Assembly (NCBI GenBank): GCA_029215795.1
Contig: JARDYH010000002.1
Location: 60,241,001-60,305,000 of the forward strand
Reading direction: 5' to 3'
From: Anniella stebbinsi
Lineage: Eukaryota > Chordata > Lepidosauria > Squamata > Anniellidae
DNA: 64,000 nucleotides
Both the position numbers and the translations under genes were made by a program. Of the stretch, positions 1 through 13,000 are shown piece after piece (positions within the stretch are counted from its first letter, which is position 1; each line of letters starts with the position of its first letter). A model generated the notes under the pieces. That model was not told where the DNA came from and did no database searches. It worked only from the letters and a program-made list of their open reading frames with translations.

Positions 1-84
1 AGAAAGCAATATCAAGACACTCCTAATCAAAAGAAGAGAACAAATGGAGTCCATAGTCAGCCGACTAAACAGAACCAAACTTTG
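1..84 (+). CDS. DCP2: DCP2 coding exon (cut by window start)
   Basis: Frame 1 is open from the first base and codes for 28 residues ending QNQTL. It contains [17 protein letters not shown], close to human DCP2. The exon ends at base 84, directly before a GTAAGA splice donor (85-90), in phase 0. The exon continues to the left of the window. Confidence 0.93.
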
Positions 85-1839
85 GTAAGATGCAGAAACT
101 ATTGGAAGTTCAGATCAGGGGTGTCCTCTCAATGCACAGACACTGGAAATTTTGTTTTCACTACTTGGGTTGCATGGCAGTCTATGATTTATAACTTAGA
201 TCTGTACTCAGCTTAGACTGTGGGCAAATGAAATATTTTGGCTGCACACTGGCACTTGGCTGCTGTTCTTGGGAAGCCTGTCCCAGCTTTTGGCTGGGTT
301 TGTTAGGAAAGAAGGGATGTGTGCTTTCCTAACTTGCTCTGGATATATCCAGATGTGACTGAGGATAATTTCTTGTGATGGTTGTCCAGCAGTTGCTCTC
401 AGTTTGACGTCTTGTTGGATGCTGCTCAAAAATAAAAGTAGAGGTGGGTAACCTAGTTTGTTTGCGAAGGGTTTGTGTCTGGGTTAGCTAAGAAAGGAGG
501 TGAAATAGTTGGTGGCATGAGTAGTTACAGGGCAGTTTTGTGTTGTATGTACATTTGCAGTATCTGTACATGGGGAAGTGACCCCAGGTTGTGATGATTC
601 TGCCATGAGTTCAGTCTGGCCTGCTAAAGAAATTATTTGCAGCTTTTAAGGTATCACAACCTGTCAGGTTTTTTTTAAAGCCTGCAAAGTAGAGACATCT
701 GATCTCTGCCCCCCTTCTCTTGATACATATTCCTTGTGCAGCTGTGGCCCCAGAACTCTAACTGTGTTTTCCAACTTGTTTAAGAACCGTTAAGGGAAAC
801 CTCCAAGGCAGTTTTACCATTGCCTTTCCCAGCCACATGGGAGAACTTACTGGAGTTAAGAGCAGATAGTGATTTATGAAGTCCCAAAATAAAGTGATCC
901 AAAGGAATCATGGGTTGGATGAGAGGTGGAAAGTAAGACTAGAGTGACTGCTGGGAGCGAGGGAGAGAGTAGATGGGAGGAGGGAATGTGTAAATTTGTT
1001 GGAGTTATGGGAGAAGTGACTGGGAGAAGGTGACAGCACAGTGTGCTTTGTGGGTCCCCAGAGTAAAAATATCTGGGGATAGATGAGAATCCTTAACAAT
1101 GCGCTGCAGCAGCAAAGTAGAGAGTATTATGGATCAGGCTGGGTGAGCAAGGAAGAGTGGGCTAATTTGTATAGAGATACTTAAGAGTTTCATGCAATCC
1201 ACATTTCATTGGATCTGTACCTCCCAAACTGATCTGCAGATCAGAATGCACTTCTTCAAATATAGCAATTCAGCTCTCAGCTTAAAAAAAATGTACCAAA
1301 ATGCAGCTATGAAGAGTGAGGATGTGTGGGAAGTTAATGAGAGGTTTGTAACACAGTTATCTTTTAAATTAGAAATGTGAAAAGAAGTTAAATCCAAGAA
1401 GACTTCAAGATAATTTTGAAACGGGCAAGTATATTCATACTATTATTTTGTTTTTGTATACTATAATATCTGGTGATTTTTCAGTGCATATTGTTATTTG
1501 CATATTGGGCAGCAAACAGTGGCCTAGTTCAGACATATATAGAGCCAAGAAGTAACTATGGGCCCAGCTTCAGTGCTGAAATTGTAGTATGTTTAAAACA
1601 CAGTTGTTGAAAAGTGTTGGAAACTGTTGTTTAAACTCTGTAGGATATTAAACATAGAGGTTCCATGCCTTCATTAGTAAGTAGGGATTAAACAAGAATT
1701 TAAACACTCCATCATGCCAGCACTGAAGCTAGGGGAACAAGAATGAAAGGGCAAGGAGGGGGCATGAGGTCATGTACCTTGTTTTGAGAAAAATAAATTG
1801 TTTTAAAAAATCAGAGCTTCGGCTATTGGGAGATATAGC

Positions 1840-1880
<41 letters not shown>

Positions 1881-2380
1881 CCTCATTGAGTGGTCTGAAA
1901 TAATTACATCTGAACCAGGCTAATACTAGGAATTTTCCTACACTTCAGTGTTTCCACCTTGTTTTTTATAGCACCTTTTTGAAAAGTGAAAGCCTACCAG
2001 CTTTTTAGGGTGTAGTTATTAATACGGAGGTAGGGGGGAATGTTCAGCTTTACTAAGGCTGCAATCTTTTTCTCCCCACCTCCCCAAAAGCATATGCTAC
2101 TTTAAAGGCATAGCTAGCAGTTAGTTCTTCTTTTCTGTACTCTAGATCTAGGTGTGTGTTAGGGATTTTAATCCTTTCACCTACTGCAGTCCTAATCTAT
2201 ATCCTGCTAGAAATTTATATTTCCAATTGCTGATCCATTAAAGCAAATGTATCAATATTTGGCAATATATTGCAGGAAAGACCTCTCAATCCAGATTGGG
2301 GTTACAGCAGCAAGAAAGGGTTAAAGCCTCCTTTTCTCCACACTAGGGTCTGTAGTTGGACACCTGTGTTTGCTTTAGAG

Positions 2381-2423
<43 letters not shown>

Positions 2424-3847
2424 TGATGTAGCTGCTTAGTATGTCTCTAAAGCAATGGACTAGTTCGGTGATTGTCAGTGCCCACAGTGGCATGTGCTGG
2501 CCACCACTGAGAACATTCAAGCCGCGGCAGCTCCCCATGAAGTGCAAACCCAGGCAAGATGGTTTGTTGCCATGGTTAATAACTCATCGCAGAGCCCTAC
2601 TGCGACCTACGGCTTGTTACCCAGGGCAACAAGCTACCCTACCTGGCTTCATATGGCACAATAAGCCGTGGTGACCACCCACCATGGCTTGAATATTCAC
2701 AATGGTTCCACCGATCATGTAAACCAGATCAATAGGTGCACTGGCGGGCTCTTACTAGAGAATAAGCTCACTGAACTTAGTGGGGAATAATGCTGAGGAA
2801 ATATGCATAGTACTGCATAGTCTTAGTTGATCACAAGTATTCCTGAAAAATTCTCAAATCTGTGACTCTCTTCCACTGGCGTGTATTTTGAAAATTAGTA
2901 TCTCTGCTTGATTTCCATGGTTTGTCCTGGAGCAGAATTCTAGTCGCTTGTGGATTTTTTCTGCTCGACTGAATTATCTTTCCTTTCCTTTGATTGGGAT
3001 TTAAGGACCATAGGAAGGAACAGGCAAAAGGACTGTGCTGAAGACTCTCCTCATCTATATTTGCATTGTCTCAGCCAGCCTCCCTCCAACCTGGGGTTTT
3101 CAGATGTTTCGGACTACAACTCCCTCATCCCCAGCCTGCACGGCATTGTCTTTGGCCAGGGTGGTAGAAACTAAATTTATGCGAACCATGTTGAATCTGG
3201 ACTTATGTTCACATCCTGCCTCAGACTTATCTACTCAGACTTCTGCAAAATGGAATGGTCATTTAATTTAACCAGAGTGTTCTACAAATGCTTGTGTATT
3301 GATGGGAGAGAGATAGTTGCCAAACCTGAACCTTACAAGTATGATAGACTTTTCATATAGGTAGTCATAGATCTCTGGTAGCAGTGCTGTCTGGCAAGGT
3401 TGCTTGATTTTATGGCCACTTGAGCAGACTTTTCTAGTTGAATGTTGTCAAGTAGATAGGAGTTTGCCAGATTCTTCTGAGAACTTGCACCATAGAAGAA
3501 TAGTATTAGTAGGCACTATTCCTTCTCATACAAACCTGTTTGACTATCAGTTTTGCCAGCTAAGCAGCCAAATAAGATAAAGCGTTATTTAGAGTTCTTT
3601 CATGTATTGTCCTTTTAATCTGAATAGCAGGAGGTTATTTTTGACTGTTTACTGCCATTGCTAAAGATTTGTTTATCTTTTTAATGTAGAAGCAGCATGT
3701 GATGTGTGTTGTGTTAATGAAGAACACCTCCTAGAACACGGACAATCAACGTCATGCAACAGTTATTGCAAATTCAGTTTCTCCTCACAAGCTTTTCTGA
3801 GCTTCAAGTTTGACCATGATGCTATAATGAAAAGTTTTGACCTCTGA
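1..3847 (+). CDS. DCP2: DCP2, mRNA decapping enzyme 2, 3' part (exons 1-84, 1373-1424, 3690-3847)
   Basis: DCP2 is the Nudix hydrolase that removes the m7G cap of mRNAs in cytoplasmic P-bodies. The catalytic Nudix domain lies upstream of this window. The three exons joined (84+52+158 nt) give 97 residues plus a stop with no frame break, and read like the C-terminal tail of human DCP2 as I remember it. Recognisable blocks are [16 protein letters not shown] in the first exon, [16 protein letters not shown] in the second, and HLLEHGQ then [20 protein letters not shown] in the last. The tail is low-complexity and polar, as expected for the disordered C-terminal region; the conserved Phe-rich end is thought to contact the decapping enhancer EDC4 (literature memory). 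Divergence from human is concentrated between the blocks. The exons have no premature stop, so the gene looks functional. Confidence 0.95.
85..1372 (+). other. DCP2: DCP2 intron (GT-AG)
   Basis: Intron of 1288 bp between the exon ending at 84 and the exon starting at 1373. The donor is GTAAGA and the acceptor is TTTTAAATTAG. It is AT-rich and holds no other gene I can support; short ORFs on either strand here are chance. Confidence 0.85.
1373..1424 (+). CDS. DCP2: DCP2 coding exon, 52 nt, followed by a GC donor
   Basis: Seventeen codons plus one base read [17 protein letters not shown], matching the human CEKKLHPRKLQDNFET block. The exon enters in phase 0 and leaves in phase 1. Its 3' boundary is fixed by the frame of the last exon. 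The only junction that keeps the frame is after base 1424, where the intron starts GCAAGT rather than GT. A GT at 1429-1430 would add 4 nt and bring a stop within five codons of the junction. Confidence 0.9.
1425..3689 (+). other. DCP2: DCP2 last intron, GC-AG type
   Basis: Intron of 2265 bp with donor GCAAGT and acceptor TTTTTAATGTAG. GC donors form a minor class of U2-type introns and usually have an otherwise strong donor context, as GCAAGT has here. The intron holds an (ATT)n microsatellite at about 1841-1879, a (GA)n run at about 2391-2420, and a diverged repeat containing AACCATGG-like palindromic words at about 2450-2745. A possible foldback fragment lies near 3075-3170. Confidence 0.85.
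3690..3847 (+). CDS. DCP2: DCP2 terminal coding exon with stop codon
   Basis: The exon enters in phase 1, completes a Glu codon, and runs 52 more codons to TGA at 3845-3847. The stretch [19 protein letters not shown] followed by IMKSFDL is the signature C-terminus of vertebrate DCP2 (human ends FKFDHNAIMKILDL). The first half of the exon ([17 protein letters not shown]) aligns without gaps to human but is much less conserved and unusually Cys-rich. Confidence 0.95.
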
Positions 3848-6800
3848 TGTGTACTCATTTGCACGAGTCTACCTGAGACTTGGCCGAGAGCAGTTGAGCA
3901 GGTTTCTTAAATCCAGCCTTTACCCTTTCTCAGGTTTTAAAGCAATGCAGGGACCTAGTTATGGGCTGGAGGACTTTGTTCTCATTGCAATATGGGAGTA
4001 GCACCATACAGTGTTGCACTTTAAATGCAGTATCGTTTTTACATGCAAAAATGTTTTCCAGTGTTTCATTTGCTAGTTCCTACCTATGCATTACAGGGCA
4101 TTTTTCCTTTGTTTGTTTTGCTGTAAGTTTAGATTTCAGAGAAGTGTTTCAGCCTTAGTGATGTACTAACTTCTTACAAATTTAGGTTTGCTCTGATGTA
4201 CAATATAGTTCTTTTGTTTCTGATAGTTCACAATAGGGTGACAACCTACATGGAACTTCTGAGGACACCAGTGTTTTGTATTCCAGATGTAGTTACGTCT
4301 TTTAATACTATGTATGCTAAAAGGCAACCTTCTGTTTTGAGAATTCAGAATCTTGGTCTTCTGGCTTCTGAAGCCAATTTCTTTCCTTTGTTCTCTGTTT
4401 TGCACTGTATTGGAGCCCTTTTTATATAGGCATGTTTAAAAACTGTATTAACATCAAGAAATGCTGAATTCTGCTTAATAATTGTTTTTTCCAGCTCCAG
4501 TTAGATATGGCAATGGTATTCACACATGGCCAATTTGATTTCCTTGCGCTAATTTTGCCATTTCTCCCCATTTGAAATGCCTAATCAAATGATATTCAAC
4601 AGGAAGGATTGCAACTACTTTGAAGGTGCAACATGGAAAAATGTGGATTTGGGGAGATAATTTTAATGTATAGAAAGTAAATGAGCCTTTTAAGGTATTT
4701 CAAAGGGAGAACTCAAAGTATGTCAACAAATGGCATAGAACAACTTGCAGAGTGGCAATCTACCACCACCTCCCAAGCCCTGCCAGCAGGCTGTGTGTAT
4801 GTGTGGTTTTACTAGGCTTTTCATCCTGGTAGGTCTATTTTAAATCCACCCACCCACCCTGAAAGCAAGGGGAGGAATTGGCTACTCCAGTTCCAAGCTG
4901 GCACTGCTGACTGACTTGGATTAGGGGAATGGAGTGGCTTTGGAGCCAAAGTTGTCCCATTTCAGAACCTTATGCCAGCTACTGCCTGCAGGAATACCAG
5001 TGGTCGCAGCTTGGGCCTCCACAGCAGCAGAGCTCTTCTGCTGGCAGAGGGGCGCTTCTGCCATATTGTTACCCCATCAAGCAACATTAGGGTTTAAGAC
5101 TGCATACTTAATTAGGTTTTATAATTGTATATTTTTCTTACAGTATTCTACCTATAATGTGTCTGATTTAACAATAAGTTTGGTGTCAAAGCAGTAGCTG
5201 CAAAAATGCATGAATCTTTAGCCATTTAACATGAGAAAAATAGCAAGGAATGCAAGAAAACTCAATTTAAAGTACTACCTGATAGCTATACTGAAGCTAC
5301 GTCTGAGTATGTGAATGTAATTTGTCTATAGAGCTACTGAAGAATTTCACCGTCTTGCTCAGTGCTGTCTTTACCTTTGCTGTTTGTATTGGCAGCATGT
5401 ATTGAATTTTTGAGATTTCTAAAATCTCAGGTGAGTTTGAAGATTAAGTTGGAAAAAGAGTAAACCTTTTATATTTTTACATAGTGCTGATGGGGCACAG
5501 TCCATGCACTTACAAAATCCTTACAGTGTATTGCTTTCTCTCACCAAAGGGTTGCACGGTGAAGTTCATGTATACTAATTATATTGCGTCTCTCCTTTTC
5601 ATGGTTGGGAAAGAGGCCCAAATTATCTCCCAACTAAATTCAGTTTCGTTTATAGGCATTTTAAAAATTGTTGAGCAACAAATACTTATATGCTTGTCAA
5701 CTACATCCAGAATTTCTTCAAATCAGCATGTTAATTGGATTTGGTTTTCTGTTAAGATAGCTGAAGGGCTGATAATGGGTAGAGAAGCCACTTTTCCCCT
5801 ATTCACCCTGTATCTGGGAGATAAAACTTTGGTCAGTATTTAGTATGGTTTGACTTCTTTTTTTAAAAGAATAAAGTGCCTAATTTTTTAACTTCTTACT
5901 CATTGCAAATTGGATTTTCATGCTGCTTGTGCCAATCTTCCAATATGTAGCTTGATTTCCCTGGAATATTACTGTTGTATGATGCTTCCTTATTGACATT
6001 AATGAATAAGAGGAACAATGGCACAGTTACAAAATGGATTCCTGCCTGACATGAATACTTGCTGTACTAGCAATGTAAGATGAATTCTCAAAAGTGAAAT
6101 AACTTTGTGTTAGAGACTGTGCAAATTCTGCCCTAATTTCTGGATATATAATGTGTAACTCCCATTTTGCAACGAATAACTTCTTCAGCAGAGACTATGT
6201 CTGTCTTCTTCACTGAGAAATTCCCAGAGGCTATAAAAGACTAAACTGGGTTTATTAATCTAGCCTTAAAATGGTTTGCAAATAAATATGGTAAATATGC
6301 AATAAATGTCACTTTTACAAGGTACCATATTTCATAAAGTTGGGTTGCTAAATTTTATTGCTATCATGTCTTAAAGTGGTTGGAAATGAACTGCTTTATG
6401 GGTTTGTGGGTGCCCTGCACTGTGAACATTTCAGGTTGTTTACTTTCTTGGTTTGTAATAATTTTGTGGGTTTTTTGCTTGCAAAGTGTTTAAATGAATC
6501 ATTTTATACTTGTGTATTCCAAAGTGCAGGCATATGGTTTACATAGATTTCTGTAAAACAATGAAGAAAAGGTAACTTGCTGACTAATGGATGTTTGTTT
6601 CCCTCATGTGGGCATTTTAAAGGATGGGAATAAATGATCTGTGAATGAATTTAAGATCATCTTCATAGAAATATATTACGGCTGGAATTTGGGGTGCTGA
6701 TCTCCCGTGCTTTAGAGGGAGGCAAGGCAACTCCTCATGTGCTGCACCTAATTGAATTGTGAGTGTTGCTTGTCTGATCCTGTGAGATCAAATTATTTCT

Positions 6801-9290
6801 GCTACAAAAGGGCAAAGAACATTTAACAAAAGGGTTTAAGTGGGATTTTTAGGACTGCATATTGACCTTCTGGGACAATGGTGTGTGTGTGTGTTTTGCC
6901 TAGTGAAACTTTTTATACACGAGGCTACTCTGTTAGGTATTCTTTTGTGGTTCTTGACGTTTCTGGTCTCCGCTAAGTTTGCATGCTATTGAAAGCTTTT
7001 GTATTTAGTACCCGAGCTTTTGAGAAAGCAGATTGGAGACAGGAGCACAGTTCTAATGTTTAGCTGCTCTTCAACTTTTCCAGGGATTACATGCAGCCTT
7101 TAGGCTAGAACATTTGTTTATAATGTTAGCAGGTTGTGCTGCAGAATTGTAATAATACTGCTATACAATTGTGGCACCAGTTCTTTTCAATTTGAATGTG
7201 GGCCCTATGGCTATCATACCTCTGCTTATATCAAGCAACTTGTGTCCAGCTATTACCATATACACAGAGCTTGATTATCACCGCAGATTCAGAAGTGCAA
7301 AATGGGTTCAAGAATAAGTCCGTAGATCAGCTTCTGACATGATGCTTGATGTAGTGAGGCTAGGTAGTGCAAATGCCTCTCTTCCTGTTCCTTTCCATTT
7401 CCATCTGAAATAGAGTATTTGCATTTCTTCTGCCTGGGAGAAGGATCATAACAGTCTACTCTCAATTCCAGGAGCGTGTGAGTTTTTCCTAGTTGGGCAT
7501 GCAGATGTTACATCTGTTCCTATGCAGCTCAAGCATGTTGGGCACAGACATTCTTGTAGCTATTTAAGTGGCCAGTCAAATGTTGTGCTCATGCTCACTT
7601 AGAGTAGAGCACTTATATGAGACACTAATTCCCTGTGCACTGTGAAGGCATCCTTACAGGAAAGCCACCTATTACTGAAAACTAGGTATGCTCCTTAAAT
7701 ATATGTAGCTGTACCTTTTTCAACAAGGGAAACATAAATAGGCTTAAAATGCTACTTTCTGCTGTAAGCACTGATAGAGATAATATGTCCTGTATGCTTA
7801 TTATTTCAATTACATTTTACTGTTCTTCTAAGTAGGCTATCTGAATCAAAGCAACAATGAAAAGGATATGAGAAAGTCCTTTATTGATGTTTTCAGGATC
7901 ATGAAAAGGCTAATTTCCTGGATGGGTTTTGAACTGTTCAGCCAATTCTTAAAATTAACATAACTTAAATCTTTTGTTCCAGACAATGGCCAGGATACAG
8001 AGAACCGCACAACTAGTTATATGTTGTACTTAAGGAAGCATTGGACTTCATTTTCTTAAATAGCATCATCATATGCTATATGGTAATCAACTGATTTTGA
8101 AAAGGGGTGTTTGGCGGCTTGAAAATGGGAAGTTTTGAAAATATGGGATGTCTATAGATTCAAGAAACAAGTTAAAAATTTGCTAGGCACCACCAACCCC
8201 TTGGGAATGCTGAATGTAGCTCTTTGGAATCTGGCTACTGTGGTTTAAATAACAAAACAAAACTCTAGAGTAAAGTATAAAAACTGTACTTCTAGAAACA
8301 GACTGTGTGCAGCTTCCTGTTTTGACAGGAAGTCTTTTTTTAGAGATACTATTAAAATCATTTCCAGTAAGGTAAAAAAAACACATTTACGTAGTTTTAT
8401 AATTGTGCATTAAAGCTTTTACACTGTATTGTGAATTGAAAATGTAAGAGTTTTCCCTATTATGAAATCTGTTGAATGGACAAAAGTTATAAAAAGTGGA
8501 TCAGATCAAGAAAGGAGTGTGAATTTTGCAATGGAAATACGTTTTTATGACAGCAGATATTCTACAGAAAGGATCAATGTATGTATTACCTTTCATAGTA
8601 ACTGATAACCACATAGGCTTGTTCTTGTCCAGAATTAAGTTTATTCTTTAATATACAAATTATCAGCAAACATTGTAAATGGTCTGTAGTCGAAATAAAT
8701 TTAAGAGTTTCAAAATGTATTTTATAAACAGTGTGGGATATTGTTTACTGCTATGTTTGTGAAAAATGTCATGGCTGTAACAAGGGTTTGCTTTGACAGG
8801 GGAGATGGGCTGAAGTATAACCCAAGGTTTGTTCCTAGCAGGTAATGAGAACGGAGTTGACAATTTGCATGATTATCTCACAGTGTTCTAATGTACATGT
8901 TAAGCAGCCATGGTTTTAACTCAGAGAAATCTTGGGTAAATTTTGAGGTGAGGTGCAAGATAGATATTAGCATTGTCAGTCTTCAATTTGTGACAGCAAG
9001 AGAGTTTGATCTCAAAAGGAGGTAGGAAGCAGTTGACTAGTTCTCAAATGTGTATTTCTTGCTTTGTTGTAGGATAGAAAAGTACGTACAGCTTGCTTAT
9101 TTTTGAGTAAGTTAAAATGGTTTGAGATTGGTTTATAAAGTGCACCATTAGATACTAAGTACTCTAACGTGTTTTGTATGTTCATTCAGAAGTTTGTTTT
9201 CATTGATTAATACTGTGTTTGTATTTTATAAAGAAATTCTTACTGCTATGATTTAAGTGTTGGACTTGTGGATGAGTGTAATAGCTTGAA
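3848..9290 (+). other. DCP2: DCP2 3'UTR and downstream flank (end uncertain)
   Basis: About 5.4 kb of AT-rich sequence with no splice structure or credible ORF follows the DCP2 stop. Candidate poly(A) signals AATAAA occur at 5870, 6281, 6301, 6629 and 8694, and ATTAAA at 8409. Vertebrate DCP2 transcripts have very long 3'UTRs, so use of the distal signal near 8694 is plausible. I cannot say from sequence which signals are used. Confidence 0.6.
8694..8699 (+). terminator. DCP2: Candidate distal poly(A) signal of DCP2
   Basis: AATAAA followed within 60 nt by T-rich and GT-rich sequence. It is the last canonical + strand hexamer before the repeat at 9430; others lie at 10143 and 10173 inside the presumed MCC 3'UTR. 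This is a motif match only. Confidence 0.35.
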
Positions 9291-9429
9291 ATGTGGTCAT
9301 TTTTCTGAACTGCAAAATCTAAGTATTGCTGGACCTAGCGGACATACTGTTCCATACATATTGCAACTAGCACTGCCTTCAACATCAGCAGTATCTATTT
9401 GGATTGTCAATAGAAGTAAGAATTCCAAC

Positions 9430-9720
9430 ATGTGTAGGGAACTGTGAGGCTGCAGGTCTCCCCGCCTCCCCGACTTTCCCATGTTGAACAGGAAGGTCTG
9501 AAGGTGGCTAGATGCCTCCTTGCAATTGGGAACTTTTGCTTTATCTGGGTTCCTGGTTGGAGAAAGGCTTCTATGCACATTCAGCCAAACATGTGTAGAA
9601 GTCCCTTTCAAGCCTTCCTATTCAACAGATGGGGAGTGGAACTAACGTGTGTAGACGTTGGAAGTGGGGCCAGTGTGCCTAACCCCCTACGTGAATTGGA
9701 AATCCTGGCCTGAACAGGGC
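9430..9720. repeat. Foldback repeat between DCP2 and MCC 3' ends
   Basis: A GC-richer island in AT-rich flanks. Positions 9483-9502 pair with 9607-9626 as an inverted repeat (18 of 20 bases by eye), and ATGTGTAG words recur near both ends. It resembles a degraded non-autonomous DNA transposon. The open frames across it (9297-9611 and 9444-9713) show no similarity to a known protein. Confidence 0.5.
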
Positions 9721-10075
9721 TAGAAACAAACATTTTTCTGAACTGTACCTGCATTGGTTATTGAGTTGAATTTGAAACCCACTGAATGTGAGAACTAGAT
9801 CACAGGGATTTGAGTTAACTTCTATCATGTAAAAAAAATGTACTGAGTACGTGTATAATTCATTTATCATTTGACATTAAAACAGTTGATTTATAAGTGT
9901 ATTTCATGTAAACAAATTGAAAGTCCCGTAATGAGCAGTGCCTCAAAATATGTTGTGTACATAATAGCATTATCTCAGAAGCATTTTCCTGCCCTAGGAA
10001 CTGAGATTGCCCTGTAACCTTTGACAGAGAGGTCAAAATACAAAACTGGCCCATAAGACTGAAGGCTTAGTGACA

Positions 10076-13000
10076 TTTTAGCATTAGAAATTTATTCAGA
10101 ATATAAGAACATTTGTAAAAGTATTATAAATGCCTCTGTATAAATAAATGCAGTTTGTACAATTCTATATCAAATAAAACACAAAATAGCTATTTTACAG
10201 CAGCTAAGGAACTAAACCAATTGGAAAAATCCATGAAAATTATAGTTTTCAAAGAAAATGCAAGTATAAGCAGTAGAACAATACAGACATTTAATGCAAA
10301 ATTAATATGTGCTTTGTAAATAACAATACATTCAAGCTGGTGTAAAAGGTTTATACCTTAACTGGAAAAGTTAACAGTTTTAGAACATGTTCCATGCAAC
10401 ATAATACAAACTCATCAAATTCTAGAAACCTAATAATACAACTTAAAACATGTCACATTTACACTAAAATGACTGAACTGACAAGATCTGTCATTAAAAT
10501 AAATTTATCCACTTAACACAATGGAATAGGTTGTTTTATAAGTTTTGACAAATGGTAATATTAACTCAAGCTATCATAGTGCACACATTGGGCAGGTCAT
10601 AGCCTGATTTCTTGGGCACAGAGATAACAGCAGATCAAGATTTTGTCCTGCCCATGGGAGCATCCCTTAAATGGAGTTCTGCTCATGGAATGCTTGTGCT
10701 GGTGGAAACAGGCAACTTTTGCTTATTCCCTCTGTAACCTCTTGCACCCTCCGGAACAGTGTGGAAGGACTGCAAGGGGAAGGGGGAATTGGTAAAAATT
10801 CTCCCCTCCCCACAATCTGCCATGTGTGATCGTCCATTAGATCAAACACCTTCCGTGGATAGAAATAGCTTTTCTGTTTCTGGAAGGCTAAGTTAGGGTC
10901 CAACCCACAGTTTTTAAAAAAATAGCTGCATAACTGAATAATTTTTGGTATTTATGCTTGAGTTATATCACCTGTTGAGGGCCAATGACATACTAATTCT
11001 ATCAAACAAAACACAAAATTCTAGACTGGTGGTAGATATGCCCAAGTCCCTTTTTCTATCGTTGAATCTTATGTTTCTCCCTAAGATGAAGTAACTGTTT
11101 GTTGATGTAAGCATGCTTGACTGAAGGGTGTATCACGCACAGCCACATACAAAAATGAAGGATTAATGGACCACCCTCCTCTTGTGCCTGTGGATGATCA
11201 GCTGGTTAATGTGATATTTAACATACTCCAAGGAGTTATTTGATGTCTTCTAAATTGTTGTTCCACCCAACTGCTTTAAATTAGCATTCTTTCTGTATTG
11301 TACTAGGAGTTAGAATAATGGCTCTGCTCAGCCTCCTGCCAATCACCTGTATACAGGATGGGGGAAAGGGGCTATAGTCAGTGTATTCTCTCCGCCTTGC
11401 CCCAACTAAGTGATTTGCACTGGCAGTGAAGACAGTGTTGGCTATCTGAACATGGCTACACCCTCTTCCTGCAAACGGAAACTGTTTGCACAGGACTTAT
11501 TTGCCTGCATACAATCTACCCAACAAAAATGCACACCAGGAAGTCTGTATCTTCTCATGCATTACTCTAGCTCAGGGCAGTTAATTCTCTCCATGATTTC
11601 ATGTTTATAGAAAATGCTGATTCACAATGATACCTACAGGCAAAGCAGACATCTTAGTTTAGTAATCTTATTAAAGGTCTTACGTAGGTGCTTGGCAGCT
11701 ACTGCTGCAGCAAACTACATGGACAGATGTGTATACAGCAACAAGATTGCTTAAGTTCTGTTTGTACACAGTGGAGCTGGATGGGGTGCAATGGCAGCAC
11801 TATTATCCAAGGAAGATGTACTAGGCCAGGTACATGCTGCAAAGAAATCCATTGGAACTTAAATATTTTCATAGCTGCATGTAGTTTCAACTCCATGGAA
11901 ATAATTTCTCGGGCAGCTATAGTGCTGTCAGAATGCTTTCATTGAAGCCCACATCACTTCTAGAGAAGAAAATAATTCAATAACTTTGCTTAAGGATATG
12001 TGTATGTACACACACATACACAGTGACATATACACACACTCCAAACCACCTTAGGAATATTCTTATAGGATGTATATTTGCATTAGAAATCTAGAACTAA
12101 ATCTTCCTAGTTAGCTTAAGCTTTGGACATTTAATATTCAAAACCAAAGTCAGTGCAATAAACCAACATAATTTGTGGACAGTAAATGCTTGTGGATAAA
12201 AGTGTTGCTTAAGAGTTGAAATTGGCAAAATGGATGCTGGTTTTATGAATTGCCCTTTTGGTCATCAGGCAGCATGGGTTAAACTGTAGCAGTGGCAGAG
12301 CCAGTAAACACATCTACTATGGGAGGAAAAAGCGTAGATAAGAAAACTGAAAAATGCCCCAACAGCATAGAAAAAGCCTGAAGGGAACAGGAAAGAAGGG
12401 CACCATCGGTATTCTGTAACATACGCCAAAAGATGTCCCAAAAAACAACCATACTAGCTGAGAATTACTCGTGCCAATGATGTCAACAAGCAGCTACCAA
12501 AGAAACACCTCAAAAAAGTGCCTGTATGCCCATACAGGGAACATGCTTACAGATCTGCTGGAGGACTGCAGGGGAACATATTCTCTCAATACCTGATGAA
12601 GCTGCAGGTGGAACTACTATAAATAATCTAGGAGACATTGCTCAGGTACTCACCCCTATACACAGAATGGGTTCTCTAATCAGGATGGATCTGAGGCTTC
12701 AAGGGAGGGCAATTCTCTAAGGCATTTTGAGAAATAAAGATAGGAAAATGTATAGTAAGATTAAAAAGAGTTACCCCATAGAAATCACATTGTGTGCAGA
12801 TAATGAGACAGACCCTTCTGGATCTCACTGAACATAATTCAGGGATTAGGTTCATACTTTAAAATTATTTAGTCTCAGACCCTGGTCTAGGCCCAACTGA
12901 AGGAAGGCTAAAATATCTAGAACTGAAACTCAAGTGGAAGGCACCCTCTTGCACTTGCACAATCTTCCACGTAAATGTACAGATCTTATTGGTGGAAGAT

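Noticed and set aside
1192..1380. 62-residue open frame at the DCP2 exon
   Set aside because: It overlaps the acceptor of the true 52-nt exon in another frame; the homologous frame is the one starting at 1373.
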